Assembly: GCF_006965485.1 (NCBI RefSeq)
Contig: NZ_CP041360.1
Coordinates: forward strand, 2,666,001-2,730,000
DNA: 64,000 bases
Reading direction: 5' to 3'
From: Spirosoma sp. KCTC 42546
GTDB taxonomy: Bacteria > Bacteroidota > Bacteroidia > Cytophagales > Spirosomataceae
Both the position numbers and the translations under genes were made by a program. The notes under the pieces were generated by a model. It saw only the letters and a program-made list of their open reading frames with translations. It did no database searches and was not told where the DNA came from. Positions 8,714 through 18,433 of the stretch are shown here, one piece after another. Every line of letters begins with the position of its first letter. Within the stretch, counting starts at the first letter, position 1.

Positions 8714-9709
8714 TTATTTTACCAGTTCCAGTTCATTTAACTGAGTAGTAATAAAGCTTACTTCGGTTGGGGTGAGGTCTATGTCGACAGCAGCCGCATT
8801 TTCCAGCGCCTGTTTTTCATTGCGGGCACCTGCCAGTGCAATGGTAATACCCGGTTGCTCTGTAGTCCATTTCAACACTAACTGCCCAACAGTAACTTGT
8901 TTGTCATTGGCAAGCGGACTGATTTTGTCGAGAAAGACATTAACGCGCTTGAGGTTCTCATCGGTAAAAAAGTACAGGGAAGCCCGGTGATCATCCGGCG
9001 CAAACTGATAGCCTGGCTTCATCTTGCCGGTAAGCAACCCCCGCTCCAGCGGGCTATAAGCGAGAATGGATAGGTTATTTTGGATGCAGTAGGGGAGAGT
9101 AGCCTGTTCAATATCACGCTTGACCATGCTATACGGAACCTGATCAGAGACCAGATTTATGTACTTGGATGCTTCAGCCAGTTGGTCCACATTGTAGTTG
9201 CAAACGCCCGCATACAGCACTTTCCCCTGTTCGATCAGTAAGGAAACTGCTTCCATCGTTTCCTCAATAGGCGTTGTTTTATCGGGCCAGTGGATTTGGT
9301 AGAGGTCAATATAGTCGGTACCCAGTCGTTTCAGACTGGCTTCGCATTCGTTAATAATACTTTCCTTGGCTGCGTATTTGTAAATGGTAAGCGGCCTACC
9401 ATCATTGCCTTTGCTATTCATGGCAAAGTCGCCTTTGGCCTGGTCCCACCGCATGCCATATTTGGTGAGTAGCTGGATCGTATCGCGGGGAAATTCCTTG
9501 ATGGCTTCGCCTACGATTTCCTCACTCAAGCCCTGGCCATAAACGGGGGCCGTATCGATAGAGGTTACGCCTGCATCGTATGAGGATCGGATGGCTTTTA
9601 CCGCTTCATTTCGTTCGGTGCCGCCCCACATCCAGCCACCCGCTGCCCAGGCACCAAACGTGATTACTGAAATCTCGAGGTTAGAATTTCCTAATTTTCG
9701 GTACTGCAT
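8714..9709 (-). CDS. Aldo/keto reductase family oxidoreductase
   Basis: 331 residues from ATG at 9709 (MQYRKLGNSNLEISVITFG). The AKR (beta/alpha)8 barrel is shown by SIDTAPVYGQGLSEEIVGEA (catalytic Asp and Tyr near residues 52-57), LLTKYGMRW (catalytic Lys) and DLYQIHWPD (active-site His), plus the C-terminal NADPH-binding GQLVLKWTTEQPGITIALAGARN. Length is normal for the YajO/Tas-like AKR group. Substrate is not evident. It is divergent from an HxlR regulator gene (9874) with a 164-bp shared intergenic region, a common arrangement for an electrophile- or redox-responsive reductase, so regulation by that HxlR protein is likely. Confidence 0.93.
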   Translation of the reverse strand: MQYRKLGNSNLEISVITFGAWAAGGWMWGGTERNEAVKAIRSSYDAGVTSIDTAPVYGQGLSEEIVGEAIKEFPRDTIQLLTKYGMRWDQAKGDFAMNSKGNDGRPLTIYKYAAKESIINECEASLKRLGTDYIDLYQIHWPDKTTPIEETMEAVSLLIEQGKVLYAGVCNYNVDQLAEASKYINLVSDQVPYSMVKRDIEQATLPYCIQNNLSILAYSPLERGLLTGKMKPGYQFAPDDHRASLYFFTDENLKRVNVFLDKISPLANDKQVTVGQLVLKWTTEQPGITIALAGARNEKQALENAAAVDIDLTPTEVSFITTQLNELELVK

Positions 9710-9873
9710 AGGTCACTATTAAAAACGCAATGTCTAACTTTAAGAACGTAAATCAGTAGCGTCAGCAATCTACTCCTTTTGTTGGAGCCCTGTTACAAAG
9801 GAATAGGTAAGTACCGCTACCGCCAAGAGTTGTAAAAGATTGTGAGTTACTCCTAAAAAAATTAGTACTAGTT
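9710..9873. promoter_or_regulatory. Divergent promoter region, aldo/keto reductase and HxlR
   Basis: The 164-bp gap holds both divergent promoters. A short palindrome TAGTACTA at 9863-9870, adjacent to the HxlR start, is a possible operator. No clear -33/-7 pair was recognised. Confidence 0.4.
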
Positions 9874-10230
9874 ATGAGAAAACTAAGCTCCACGAATTAT
9901 TATAACCAAACTTTTCTGGAAGAGAAATGTAGGCTAAATGAGCTTATTCATTTATTGAGTAAACGATGGCTCACGGAAGTATTATTCAGCATAGAAGAAG
10001 GGAATAGCCGATTTTCGACCCTAAAGGAGGACTTAGAGCATATCAGTGATAATATCTTGGCTGACCGCTTAAAACTTCTTGAACTACATAAATTAATTAT
10101 CAGAAATGATAATTTTCGGGAAGTGCCCGCTAGAGTCGAATATTCGTTAACACCAATCGGCGAAAAACTCAGCGAAATGCTGGATGTTATGTGCAAATTT
10201 TCGGAAAATGAAATGGAATTTCCTGCCTGA
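9874..10230 (+). CDS. HxlR-family winged-helix regulator
   Basis: 118 residues from ATG at 9874. The HxlR pattern is visible: CRLNELIHLLSKRWLTEVLFSIEEGNSRFSTLKEDLEHISDNILADRLKLLELHKLI, then the wing (NFREVPARVEYSLTPIGEKLSEML). A Cys at residue 19 precedes the helix-turn-helix, in the place where redox- or quinone-sensing HxlR proteins carry a sensor cysteine. It is divergent from the aldo/keto reductase gene, its most likely target. Codon use is more AT-rich than in neighbouring genes, which could indicate separate acquisition. Confidence 0.9.
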   Translation: MRKLSSTNYYNQTFLEEKCRLNELIHLLSKRWLTEVLFSIEEGNSRFSTLKEDLEHISDNILADRLKLLELHKLIIRNDNFREVPARVEYSLTPIGEKLSEMLDVMCKFSENEMEFPA

Positions 10231-10260
10231 TAACTCGTTAAGAAAAGTAAGGTTGAATTT

Positions 10261-10329
10261 AAACACAGAGCCACGGAGAACACAGAGAAATAATTTAATT
10301 TCCTCTGTGTTCTCCGTGGCTCTGTGTTT
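10261..10329. repeat. Perfect inverted repeat between convergent genes
   Basis: 27-base arms at 10261-10287 and 10303-10329, perfectly complementary, with a 15-base AT loop. The arm words (CACAGAGCCACGG, GAACACAGAG) belong to a palindrome family seen dispersed in many bacterial genomes; the inner element at 58640-58737 uses similar words. It lies between the convergent HxlR gene and block B and could terminate both. Confidence 0.85.
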
Positions 10330-10380
10330 GAAAAATCTGTTAAACAATAAAGCGTTTTTGAAAAGGAATTTGCCTGTTCT

Positions 10381-13005
10381 TTATTCACTTCGTAAACTTT
10401 TCACCGGATTCATTAAAGCCGCCTTCACACTTTGAAAACTGACCGTCAGTAGGGTGATAATCAACGCGCCCGCGCCGGAGGCTGCAAAAATCCACCACGA
10501 TAGCTCCGTTCGGTACGCATAATTCCGGAGCCAGTTGCTCAGGAAATAGTAGGCAATGGGGGTGGCAATGCCCAGAGAAATAATAACCAATAACACAAAG
10601 TCTTTGGAGAGTAAACCCCACAAGCTGAATACGGATGCGCCCAACACTTTACGAACCCCAATTTCTTTGGTACGTTGCTCGGCTACGAACGAGGCCAGGC
10701 CAAATAGACCCAAACAGGAAATGAAAATGGCGAGTACGGCAAAAAAGGAAGCCAGTTTGCCAATCCGCTCTTCGGTCGCAAATTTTTTGGAATACTCGTC
10801 ATCCACAAATTTGTAATCAAATGGAGCGTTGGGAATTATTTTCTTGAAAGTCGTTTCCAGTGTTGCTAGAGCTTCATGCGTGCTTACAGTCGGCTTTATT
10901 TTGGCAAAAATGTATCCTTTATAGCCTTGTAGGAAGAAAATGGTTGGTTTTATGGGCTCAAAGGGCGATTGCATCACCATATCTTTGACGACGCCAATCA
11001 CCTTAAAATTACTACCGGCATTAAATTCTGTATCCCAGTTGATGGTTTCCCCAATTGGATTTTTTAACCCCATTTCCTTTACGGCAGCTTCGTTCAGGAT
11101 AAAGCCGGCCGAATCAGTCGCAAATTCTTTCGAGAAATCCCGACCCACTACAAACTGCCACCCAATGGTTTTTCCGTAGTCATGGCTGACGCCCAACGTA
11201 CCAAAATTGGTTTCGAAACCTGGATCTCTTCCTTCCCAGTCAAAGCCGCCATTCATAGCACTAATGTCGGTTACCCGGCTTGACGATTCGGCCATTTCGG
11301 TTACTACCCCGGTTTTTAGGAACTCTGTTTTTAATAGGTCTGATTTGCCCTCAAAATCGGGCGTGCTTTTCCGGAATACGATCAAATTTTCGCGGGAATA
11401 GCCAACGGGACGGTCTCTGGCATATTGAATTTGCCGATACACAATGATTGCCCCAATAATGAGAGTGGTTGATACAGAAAATTGGACGACTACCAGCACT
11501 TTTCTCGGCATTGAAGCCAGACGACCGGGCAGGATAGTTCCTTTTAATATGCTGATTGGCTTAAAAGAGGATAGATAAAGCGCTGGATAACTGCCTGAAA
11601 ATAGACCGGTTATAACAACAAAAACAAGTGAAATTTCCCAAAAAAACGGATTGCTCCATAGGATAGCTATCTGTTTATCGGCCACATGGTTGAACCAGGG
11701 TAGGGCTAGTTGAACCAGTAACAAGGCCGCAGCAAAGGCAAAGGCCACTGTGAGTAATGATTCCGCAAAAAACTGGTTGATTAATTGACTACGCATCGAG
11801 CCAACTGCTTTCCGAATCCCAACCTCTTTCGCCCGTTTTTCGCTACGGGCGGTGTTCAAATTCATAAAATTGATGCAGGCTAATACCAGCACGAATACGC
11901 CTATGATGCTATAAATCCAAACATACCGTAACTCCTCACTGGTGGCTATAACGCCATTTTTATAGGTTGAATACAAATGCCAATTGTGCATCGGTTGGAG
12001 AAACAGTGCCGGTTTACGTTCAGCATATTCTTTGTCAACATGAGCGAGTTTCAGGTCTTTTATTTTTGCAGAAACACCCTCAAATGTTGCATGCGGAGCT
12101 AGTTGCGTATAGATGTGCAGGAAATTATTGTTCCAATCGTCTTTGTGGTCTCTGAGATAATCATCCATCGAGAGCATCAAATCCCAGGGAGCTATAAAGG
12201 TCACGGCTTTGAACTCAGAGTTATTGGGAAAATCCTGGTAGACGCCTGTTACTTTCACCAGCAGTTTATTATCTAATTTCACCAGTTTACCCATAGGATC
12301 AGCTTTGCCAAAAAGCACATTAGCCAACGTTTGTGACAGCAGAATCGAGTTTAGCTCTTGCAATCCATTTTTACTTCCGTAGTTCATACGTAGCGAAAGC
12401 AATTCAGGTGCTTCTACCTGCATATAGCGCCCTTTTTGGGTAAAAACTTTACTTTCAGAAGCAACAATGTAGTTTTGTGTTTGCGTGGACATCACTACAT
12501 AAGTGAAATCGTCTTTGAAATTGGTACGCAACATCGTTCCTAGTGGAATAGGGTTATTCTCTCGGGTACTCGTTTCACCGCGAATCGTTTGATGTTGCAT
12601 CACCCGCGCAATTCGCCCGTAATTTTGGTGATATTGATTGAACGACAGTTCATCATAAACCCATAAGCCAATCAGTATGGCTACGGCCATCCCAATAGCA
12701 AGGCCACCAATGTTAATGAATGAATTGACCCGATTCTTGGCCAGATTCCGAAAAGCAATTTTTAGATAGTTGCGTAGCATGGTTGTTAACGCTGGATTTG
12801 GGTATTGAATCCTGGATTCTCGTTTCATTAAAGAAGGGCGCATCAGACTGATCACATTCTTCACATAGCGCCAGCGGGCTTTTCGCAGGCCAATCTGGTC
12901 GATGCGTTCCTGGAACAGTTCATCCAAATCCCCTTCCAGCTCATCCACCCGGTGGGGCGCACAGAACAGGTGCAGCAGGTATCTGGCGAAGTGGGGCGGG
13001 GTCAT
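10381..13005 (-). CDS. FtsX/MacB-type orphan permease, block B fifth (last) gene
   Basis: 874 residues from ATG at 13005. Prefix residues 3-58 are of block B type (HLFCAPHRVDELEGDLDELFQER). The core is of the IGLWVYDELS type with TM1 near 103-118, KRAKEVGIRKAVGS in the first half and EQRTKEIGVRKVLGAS about 99 residues from the end. The second periplasmic domain carries GFDWEGRDPGFE and GRDFSKEFATDSAGFILNEAAV, closely matching the block A gene at 4297-6909. It is only 24 bp downstream of the preceding permease, so co-transcription is likely. Its end is convergent with the HxlR gene. Confidence 0.93.
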   Translation of the reverse strand: MTPPHFARYLLHLFCAPHRVDELEGDLDELFQERIDQIGLRKARWRYVKNVISLMRPSLMKRESRIQYPNPALTTMLRNYLKIAFRNLAKNRVNSFINIGGLAIGMAVAILIGLWVYDELSFNQYHQNYGRIARVMQHQTIRGETSTRENNPIPLGTMLRTNFKDDFTYVVMSTQTQNYIVASESKVFTQKGRYMQVEAPELLSLRMNYGSKNGLQELNSILLSQTLANVLFGKADPMGKLVKLDNKLLVKVTGVYQDFPNNSEFKAVTFIAPWDLMLSMDDYLRDHKDDWNNNFLHIYTQLAPHATFEGVSAKIKDLKLAHVDKEYAERKPALFLQPMHNWHLYSTYKNGVIATSEELRYVWIYSIIGVFVLVLACINFMNLNTARSEKRAKEVGIRKAVGSMRSQLINQFFAESLLTVAFAFAAALLLVQLALPWFNHVADKQIAILWSNPFFWEISLVFVVITGLFSGSYPALYLSSFKPISILKGTILPGRLASMPRKVLVVVQFSVSTTLIIGAIIVYRQIQYARDRPVGYSRENLIVFRKSTPDFEGKSDLLKTEFLKTGVVTEMAESSSRVTDISAMNGGFDWEGRDPGFETNFGTLGVSHDYGKTIGWQFVVGRDFSKEFATDSAGFILNEAAVKEMGLKNPIGETINWDTEFNAGSNFKVIGVVKDMVMQSPFEPIKPTIFFLQGYKGYIFAKIKPTVSTHEALATLETTFKKIIPNAPFDYKFVDDEYSKKFATEERIGKLASFFAVLAIFISCLGLFGLASFVAEQRTKEIGVRKVLGASVFSLWGLLSKDFVLLVIISLGIATPIAYYFLSNWLRNYAYRTELSWWIFAASGAGALIITLLTVSFQSVKAALMNPVKSLRSE

Positions 13006-13029
13006 AAGCTGTAGTGTCGACGGTCGGTA
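13006..13029. repeat. Short remnant of the GTAGTACCGACC inverted repeat
   Basis: The 24-bp junction contains GTAGT and CGGTCGGTACTAC, the outer words of the repeat at 4216-4295, apparently with the centre lost. Confidence 0.5.
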
Positions 13030-15627
13030 CTACTCACTCCGTAACGATTTGACCGGGTTCATTAACGCGGCTTTGATGCTTTGAAAGCTGATTGTGAGTA
13101 AGGTAACAACAACAGCACCTGCGCCCGATGCGGCAAAAATCCACCAGGACAGTTCGGTGCGGTATTGATAGTTCTGGAGCCAGTTGGATAGTACATAATA
13201 GGCAATGGGAGCGGCCAGACAGAACGCAATCAGGACCAGAATCACAAACTCTTTGGAGAGCAACCGCCAGACATTGAATACCGATGCGCCCAGCACTTTC
13301 CGAATTCCGATTTCTTTGGTCCGCTGTTCGGCCATGAACGAGGCTAATCCAAACAGCCCCAGGCAACTAATCAAAACGGCTAAGCCCGAAAATCCACCCG
13401 CCAGTCTACCGATTCGTTCTTCAGTTCCGAATTTTTTGGAGAACTGATCATCCACGAATTTGTAATTGAAGGGTGAATCAGGGCTGTAACTTTTGAATAC
13501 CTGCTCTACTTTCGACAACGCTTCATGGGCCGATAATTGGGGCGCAAGTCGTAGGGTAATGGTATTGACATTCCGGTAGTTGACCGCAAAAAAAGACGGA
13601 CTGACTGGCTTAAACGGATCTTCTTTTACCATGTCTTTAATAACACCAACGACCTTGTATTCGCGACCGCTTTGCCCAATAATTTCACCAATTGGACGCT
13701 TGAGGCCCATTAGTTTTACCGCTGCTTCATTTAAAATCATCGAAGAGCTGTCCGTCGTAAAATCCCTGGAGAAATCCCGGCCTTCCTTTACCTGCCAGCC
13801 AACCGTTTTGCCATAATCGTGCGTTATGTAATTCGACATGACCAGGGGTTTACTGTCGTCCTTTTTGCCCTTCCATGAAATATTGGTTGTACCACCACTC
13901 TGGCTTGTTATTGAACCTGACGATTCCGCCATACCGGCCACGGCTCCTGTATTGATCAGGTCATTCCGTAAGGCCGTGTAATGACCGGACAGCTCAGGCG
14001 CATTCATCCCAATTTCAATCAACCCAGTACGGCTATAACCCACTGGCCGGTCTTTGGCGTGTTCGATCTGCCGGAATACGATGACGGTGCCGATAATGAG
14101 CGTAACGGAAACGGTAAACTGAAAACCGACCAGCACCCGACGTGGAATTGTAGCTGAACGATTGGTTCGCATAATACCCTTGAGGACTTTGATGGGCTGG
14201 AACGAGGATAAATACAGCGCTGGATAACTTCCCGCAATCAACCCGGTCAGCAAACTGAAACCCAGTCCAGCGAACCAGAACAGCGGATTCGCCCACAGAA
14301 TTACCATCTTTTTTTCGGCCACCTGATTGAAAAAAGGCAAGGCAAGCTGCACAAACAGAATCGACAGGACAAAAGCCAGCAATGCCAGCAGGAGCGATTC
14401 ACTAAAAAACTGCGTAATCAACTGACTCCGAACGGAACCAATTGCTTTTCGAATGCCGACCTCTTTAGCTCGTTTTTCTGAACGTGCCGTACTCAAATTC
14501 ATAAAATTGATGCAGGCCAATAGCAGCACAATCGTGCCGATGATGCCAAACAGCCAGACAAACGTAATCAGGCCACCCGTATTAACGCCGTCTTTAAAAT
14601 CCGAATACAAATGCCATTTGCTCAGGGGATGGAGAAAAAACTCAGGTTTGTAGCCCGGCGGATTATCCCGCTTCATTCGGATATCCCTGATTTTAGCCGA
14701 TACCTGATCGAAGTCGGCACCCGGTTTGAGTTGGGCGAAAATCTGGTACGAATTGGAATCCCATTGATCCTGGTCGCGTTTGGCGCTTTCGTCGTTAGCC
14801 GAAAAAAATTTCCAGGGTACCAGAAACGTTACGTCGTTGAACGTATTATTGGCCGGGAAATCTTTGTAAACGCCCGCTACGTTCACCGTCTGTTTATTGT
14901 CCAGTTTGATCAGCTTATTGAGCGGATTCTCGGTTCCGAACATCGCCTTGGCGAGTGATTCAGACAGGAGAATCGAATTGACATCATTGATCCCAAACCG
15001 CGTGCCTGACAGGATAGGCAGCGACAGCATATTGATAAAATCAGGCTCGACATAATTGCCTAATTTCATAAGTTTCTTGTCGCCAACAGCCAGAATCACA
15101 TTCCGTGTGACAGATATGCCAACCGACTCGAAATCAGGATACTTGCTCCGCAATTCCTGCGCCAGCGGAATCGGTAGCACATCATAGGACGCTTTCTCTT
15201 CCTCAAACTTCACAAATTGCCAGAGTTTAGCCAGTCGGTCAGCGTTTTTAAACTGTCTGTCGAACGAGAGTTCGTCATAAATCCAAAGCCCGATCAGCAT
15301 CGCTACGGCCATGCCCGATGCCAGACCAAAAATGTTGATGAAGGAATAGACCCGGTTCTTCACCAGATTCCGAAAAGCGACTGTCAGATAATTGCGTAGC
15401 ATGGTTGTAATAGCTGGGTTGGGATATGCATTTGTACGTTCACGTTTCAGTAGCGAAGGGCGCATTAAACTCAACACGTCCTTCATATAGCGCCAGCGGG
15501 CTTTTCGCAAGCCAACCTGTTCAATCCGTTGCTGGAAAAGCTCATCTAAATCCCCTTCCAGCTCATCCACCCGGTGGGGAGCGCAGAACAGGTGCAGCAG
15601 GCGGGTGGCTAGGCGGGGTGGGTTCAT
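13030..15627 (-). CDS. FtsX/MacB-type orphan permease, block B fourth gene
   Basis: 865 residues from ATG at 15627. Block B prefix (HLFCAPHRVDELEGDLDELFQQR) at residues 11-35, IGLWIYDELS core, first motif KRAKEVGIRKAIGSVRSQL, second motif EQRTKEIGIRKVLGAS. The second periplasmic domain differs from its relatives by a Ser/Gly/Thr-rich stretch (SITSQSGGTTN) in place of the usual NGGFDW region, and the segment before TM5 reads PRRVLVGFQFTVS. Eight membrane segments, no ATPase domain. Confidence 0.93.
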   Translation of the reverse strand: MNPPRLATRLLHLFCAPHRVDELEGDLDELFQQRIEQVGLRKARWRYMKDVLSLMRPSLLKRERTNAYPNPAITTMLRNYLTVAFRNLVKNRVYSFINIFGLASGMAVAMLIGLWIYDELSFDRQFKNADRLAKLWQFVKFEEEKASYDVLPIPLAQELRSKYPDFESVGISVTRNVILAVGDKKLMKLGNYVEPDFINMLSLPILSGTRFGINDVNSILLSESLAKAMFGTENPLNKLIKLDNKQTVNVAGVYKDFPANNTFNDVTFLVPWKFFSANDESAKRDQDQWDSNSYQIFAQLKPGADFDQVSAKIRDIRMKRDNPPGYKPEFFLHPLSKWHLYSDFKDGVNTGGLITFVWLFGIIGTIVLLLACINFMNLSTARSEKRAKEVGIRKAIGSVRSQLITQFFSESLLLALLAFVLSILFVQLALPFFNQVAEKKMVILWANPLFWFAGLGFSLLTGLIAGSYPALYLSSFQPIKVLKGIMRTNRSATIPRRVLVGFQFTVSVTLIIGTVIVFRQIEHAKDRPVGYSRTGLIEIGMNAPELSGHYTALRNDLINTGAVAGMAESSGSITSQSGGTTNISWKGKKDDSKPLVMSNYITHDYGKTVGWQVKEGRDFSRDFTTDSSSMILNEAAVKLMGLKRPIGEIIGQSGREYKVVGVIKDMVKEDPFKPVSPSFFAVNYRNVNTITLRLAPQLSAHEALSKVEQVFKSYSPDSPFNYKFVDDQFSKKFGTEERIGRLAGGFSGLAVLISCLGLFGLASFMAEQRTKEIGIRKVLGASVFNVWRLLSKEFVILVLIAFCLAAPIAYYVLSNWLQNYQYRTELSWWIFAASGAGAVVVTLLTISFQSIKAALMNPVKSLRSE

Positions 15628-15721
15628 AATGAATAATGTACAATGGATAATGAAAAATGAATTTGGGCAGTCTTGGTCACGTTAGGGGCATTATCCATTG
15701 TACATTATCCATTTTTCATTT
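15628..15721. repeat. AT-rich junction hairpin, block B
   Basis: About 24-base arms, left at about 15630-15652 and right at 15689-15713, made of ATAATGTACAATGGATAATG and its complement. The right arm continues (ATTTTTCATT) into the last codons of the upstream gene's spacer. Confidence 0.8.
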
Positions 15722-15726
15722 GCCAT

Positions 15727-18360
15727 TTACTCCGACCTTAGGGAGCGTACGGGGTTCATCAACGCGGCTTTGATACTCTGGAAGCTTATCGTAAGCAAAG
15801 CAATAACAATGGCTAATAAACCTGCCAGGGCAAACATCCACCATTCAATGTCGATCTTATACATATAGCCCTCCAGCCAATTAGTCATGGCCCACCAGGC
15901 AATAGGAGAGGCCAGGAGAATTGCCAGAAGTACTAGTTTCAGGAAGTCTGTCGAAAGCAACGCAACGACACTCGTGACCGAAGCTCCCAGTACTTTACGA
16001 ACGCCAATTTCTTTCGTACGCTGTTCTGCAGTGAACGTAGCCAGCCCAAACAGGCCCAGGCAGGAAATGAAGATGGCCAGGAGTGCAAAGGAATTAGTAA
16101 GCTGGCTGACAACCAGCTCACTTCTGTATAAATTAGCGTATTCCTGGTCCGAAAACTGGTAGGTGAAAGGTGTTTTAGGGTTTAGTTCTTTACTGAGTTT
16201 CTCCAGATTGGAAATAACTTCTTTGACTTTACTGGATTCTGCGCGAACAAGAATGGTGCCCCATCGGGATTGCTTTTCAAGGCGAATAATGAGTGGCTCA
16301 ATAGCTTGCCGCATGGAGTTGAAATGAAAATCCTTAAGAACTCCAATAATTTTGCCATGATATCCTCCCCAATCCAGCGGTTTACCAATTGGATGTTGGT
16401 AACCGATTTTGGCCAATGCCGTCTCGTTAATCAGGAAACTCAGTGAATCTGTGCCGAAGTTGCTCGAAAAGTCACGGCCCTCCTTCAGTTGCAGGTTTAA
16501 CGTCTTAACAAAGTCATAGCCAACAACTGTATTCGCAAAGGCCGTTCTCAGATTAGGATCTTTACCCGACCAACTAATATCATCGACATGATGACCAATT
16601 CCCGTAGGCGATTCCCGCATACGAGACACCGCCAGAACACCTGTTGTCCTGTCAGCTTCCTCTTTAAAAAGGTCATATTTCTGAGCTAAATCCCCTTCAA
16701 TGGGTATGTAAATCAGATTTTCACGATTGTAGCCCAGGTTTTTTGTCTGCATATAGTTCATCTGCCTATAGATCACAATTGTGCCAACGATGAGTAGTAC
16801 GGATAAACCAAACTGAAACACAACCAGGCCCTGACGGAAAAACGTTGTTCCTGAACTGAATCGGATACTGCTTTTGAGTACTCGAATTGGGTTAAGTGAA
16901 GAAAGAAATAACGCAGGGTAACTACCTGCTACAAAGCTGGTGAGCACTAATAAACCCAGCAAGATTGCCCAGTAGATGGGTTCATTGTACGGAATAGTTA
17001 ACAGCTTACCTGTGAGTGTATTAAAAGCTGGTAATAGTAGCGCTACCAGTAGTAATGCAATACTCATCGAGATCGTTGTAAGCAGCATAGCCTCACCTAT
17101 AAATTGCCCCATCAGTGCCAACCGAGCCGCGCCAACTACTTTACGAACGCCCACTTCTTTCGCTCGTTTGGCCGAACGGGCAGTAGCCAGATTCATGAAA
17201 TTGATACAGGCAATCAGCAGAATGAAAACGGCTACGATGCTAAACAGCCGAACATAGTCAATACGACCACCATCCAACTGACCATTTTTGAAGTTAGAAT
17301 GAAGGTATTTCTCCGAGTAGGGCTGAAGACCCAACTCAACCAGGAATCCCTTATTTTTGGGTACGTATTTATAAATGAAATCCTTGATTTTCGCTTCAAC
17401 CCGGAGGGCATCGGCTGGGCGACCAGCACCGTCGGGGCGTAGTTGTACATAGGTGACGGGGTCGGTACTGCCCCAGGTTTTAGCCCAGTCGTTTTCTTTT
17501 ATGAAATCGGTCCAGGGTCTGAGGAAGTCAAATTGCACCGATGAATTGACCGGTAAGTTTTCGAAAACAGCCGTTATCTGTAGATCCTCTTTGTTTTCAT
17601 ATCGAATCGATTTACCAATGGCTTTGTCGGGACTGCCAAAAAACTGTTCGGCCATTTTGCGCGAGATGGCAATGCCAGCTGGCTGGCTGAGGGCTGTTTC
17701 CGGTGTTCCCCTCAAAAAAGGATAACTGAACATCCTGAAAAAATCCGCCCCGGCAAACGTTCCACTAAGTTTATTGATTTTACTCCCCGCTTCAAACGTG
17801 GTACTCACGGGCCACTCTAAACTGCTGGCGTACTGCACGTCAGGAATGCTCCGTTTGAGTTCGTCGGCCAGTACACCCTGTGTAAAATAGCTGGCGTATA
17901 CTTTCCCGTCGAAATATTGACGCTCATATACCTGGTACAAATGCTGTCCATTGGCATGAAAACTATCTACATGCCGTTCATCCTGTACCCAGAGAAGTAT
18001 AAGAAGGCTGCATGCCATTCCCAGGGCTAGTCCGGCTACGTTGATAATTGAAAAAGCTTTGTTGCGGGTGAGGTTCCGCCAGGCGATTTTTACATAATTG
18101 CGTATCATAACAGGGCTCAATGAATAAGTGGTCCGGTATTCCGGTTGATTGTAGTCACTAGTTTCTTGTTGTTTCATGAGCGACGGCCGCAGTAAACTCA
18201 CTACATCCCGCCAATAGCGCCACCGGGCTTTTCGCAAGCCAATGATCTGGACTCGTTGCTGGAACAACTCATCCAAATCCCCTTCCAGCTCATCCACTCG
18301 ATGGGGAGCACAGAACAGATGCAGCAGGCGGGTGGCTAGGCGGGGCGGGTGTTGTTTCAT
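15727..18360 (-). CDS. FtsX/MacB-type orphan permease, block B third gene
   Basis: 877 residues with the start at 18360 (MKQHPPRLATRLLHLF); the frame stays open to 18387, but the extra nine residues come from the junction hairpin. Prefix is block B type. The core is different from its block neighbours: LGMACSLLILLWVQDERHVDSFHANG after TM1, SAKRAKEVGVRKVVGAARLA in the first FtsX half, and YNRENLIYIPIEGDL in the second periplasmic domain. Its closest relative in the window is the block C gene at 36907-39525, with long colinear similarity (for example GKSIRY/FEN/DNRKDL and IGVLKDFHF). This places the same core type behind two different prefixes. Confidence 0.93.
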   Translation of the reverse strand: MKQHPPRLATRLLHLFCAPHRVDELEGDLDELFQQRVQIIGLRKARWRYWRDVVSLLRPSLMKQQETSDYNQPEYRTTYSLSPVMIRNYVKIAWRNLTRNKAFSIINVAGLALGMACSLLILLWVQDERHVDSFHANGQHLYQVYERQYFDGKVYASYFTQGVLADELKRSIPDVQYASSLEWPVSTTFEAGSKINKLSGTFAGADFFRMFSYPFLRGTPETALSQPAGIAISRKMAEQFFGSPDKAIGKSIRYENKEDLQITAVFENLPVNSSVQFDFLRPWTDFIKENDWAKTWGSTDPVTYVQLRPDGAGRPADALRVEAKIKDFIYKYVPKNKGFLVELGLQPYSEKYLHSNFKNGQLDGGRIDYVRLFSIVAVFILLIACINFMNLATARSAKRAKEVGVRKVVGAARLALMGQFIGEAMLLTTISMSIALLLVALLLPAFNTLTGKLLTIPYNEPIYWAILLGLLVLTSFVAGSYPALFLSSLNPIRVLKSSIRFSSGTTFFRQGLVVFQFGLSVLLIVGTIVIYRQMNYMQTKNLGYNRENLIYIPIEGDLAQKYDLFKEEADRTTGVLAVSRMRESPTGIGHHVDDISWSGKDPNLRTAFANTVVGYDFVKTLNLQLKEGRDFSSNFGTDSLSFLINETALAKIGYQHPIGKPLDWGGYHGKIIGVLKDFHFNSMRQAIEPLIIRLEKQSRWGTILVRAESSKVKEVISNLEKLSKELNPKTPFTYQFSDQEYANLYRSELVVSQLTNSFALLAIFISCLGLFGLATFTAEQRTKEIGVRKVLGASVTSVVALLSTDFLKLVLLAILLASPIAWWAMTNWLEGYMYKIDIEWWMFALAGLLAIVIALLTISFQSIKAALMNPVRSLRSE

Positions 18361-18369
18361 AGTTTTTTT

Positions 18370-18433
18370 GCGTGGAGCATGGGGCAAGGAGCAGGGCTGG
18401 GTGTTTCCTGGCTCCGCGCTCCCGGCTCCATGC
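18370..18433. repeat. GC-rich junction hairpin, block B
   Basis: Left arm 18370-18396 and right arm 18407-18433, using GGAGCAGGG, GGAGCATGGGG and complementary CTCCGCGCTCCCGG words. The right arm runs into the stop codon of the upstream permease. Confidence 0.7.

Noticed and set aside
15628..15721. AT-rich hairpins as insertion sequence ends or MITEs
   Set aside because: No transposase gene or target-site duplication could be identified; kept as palindromic repeats.
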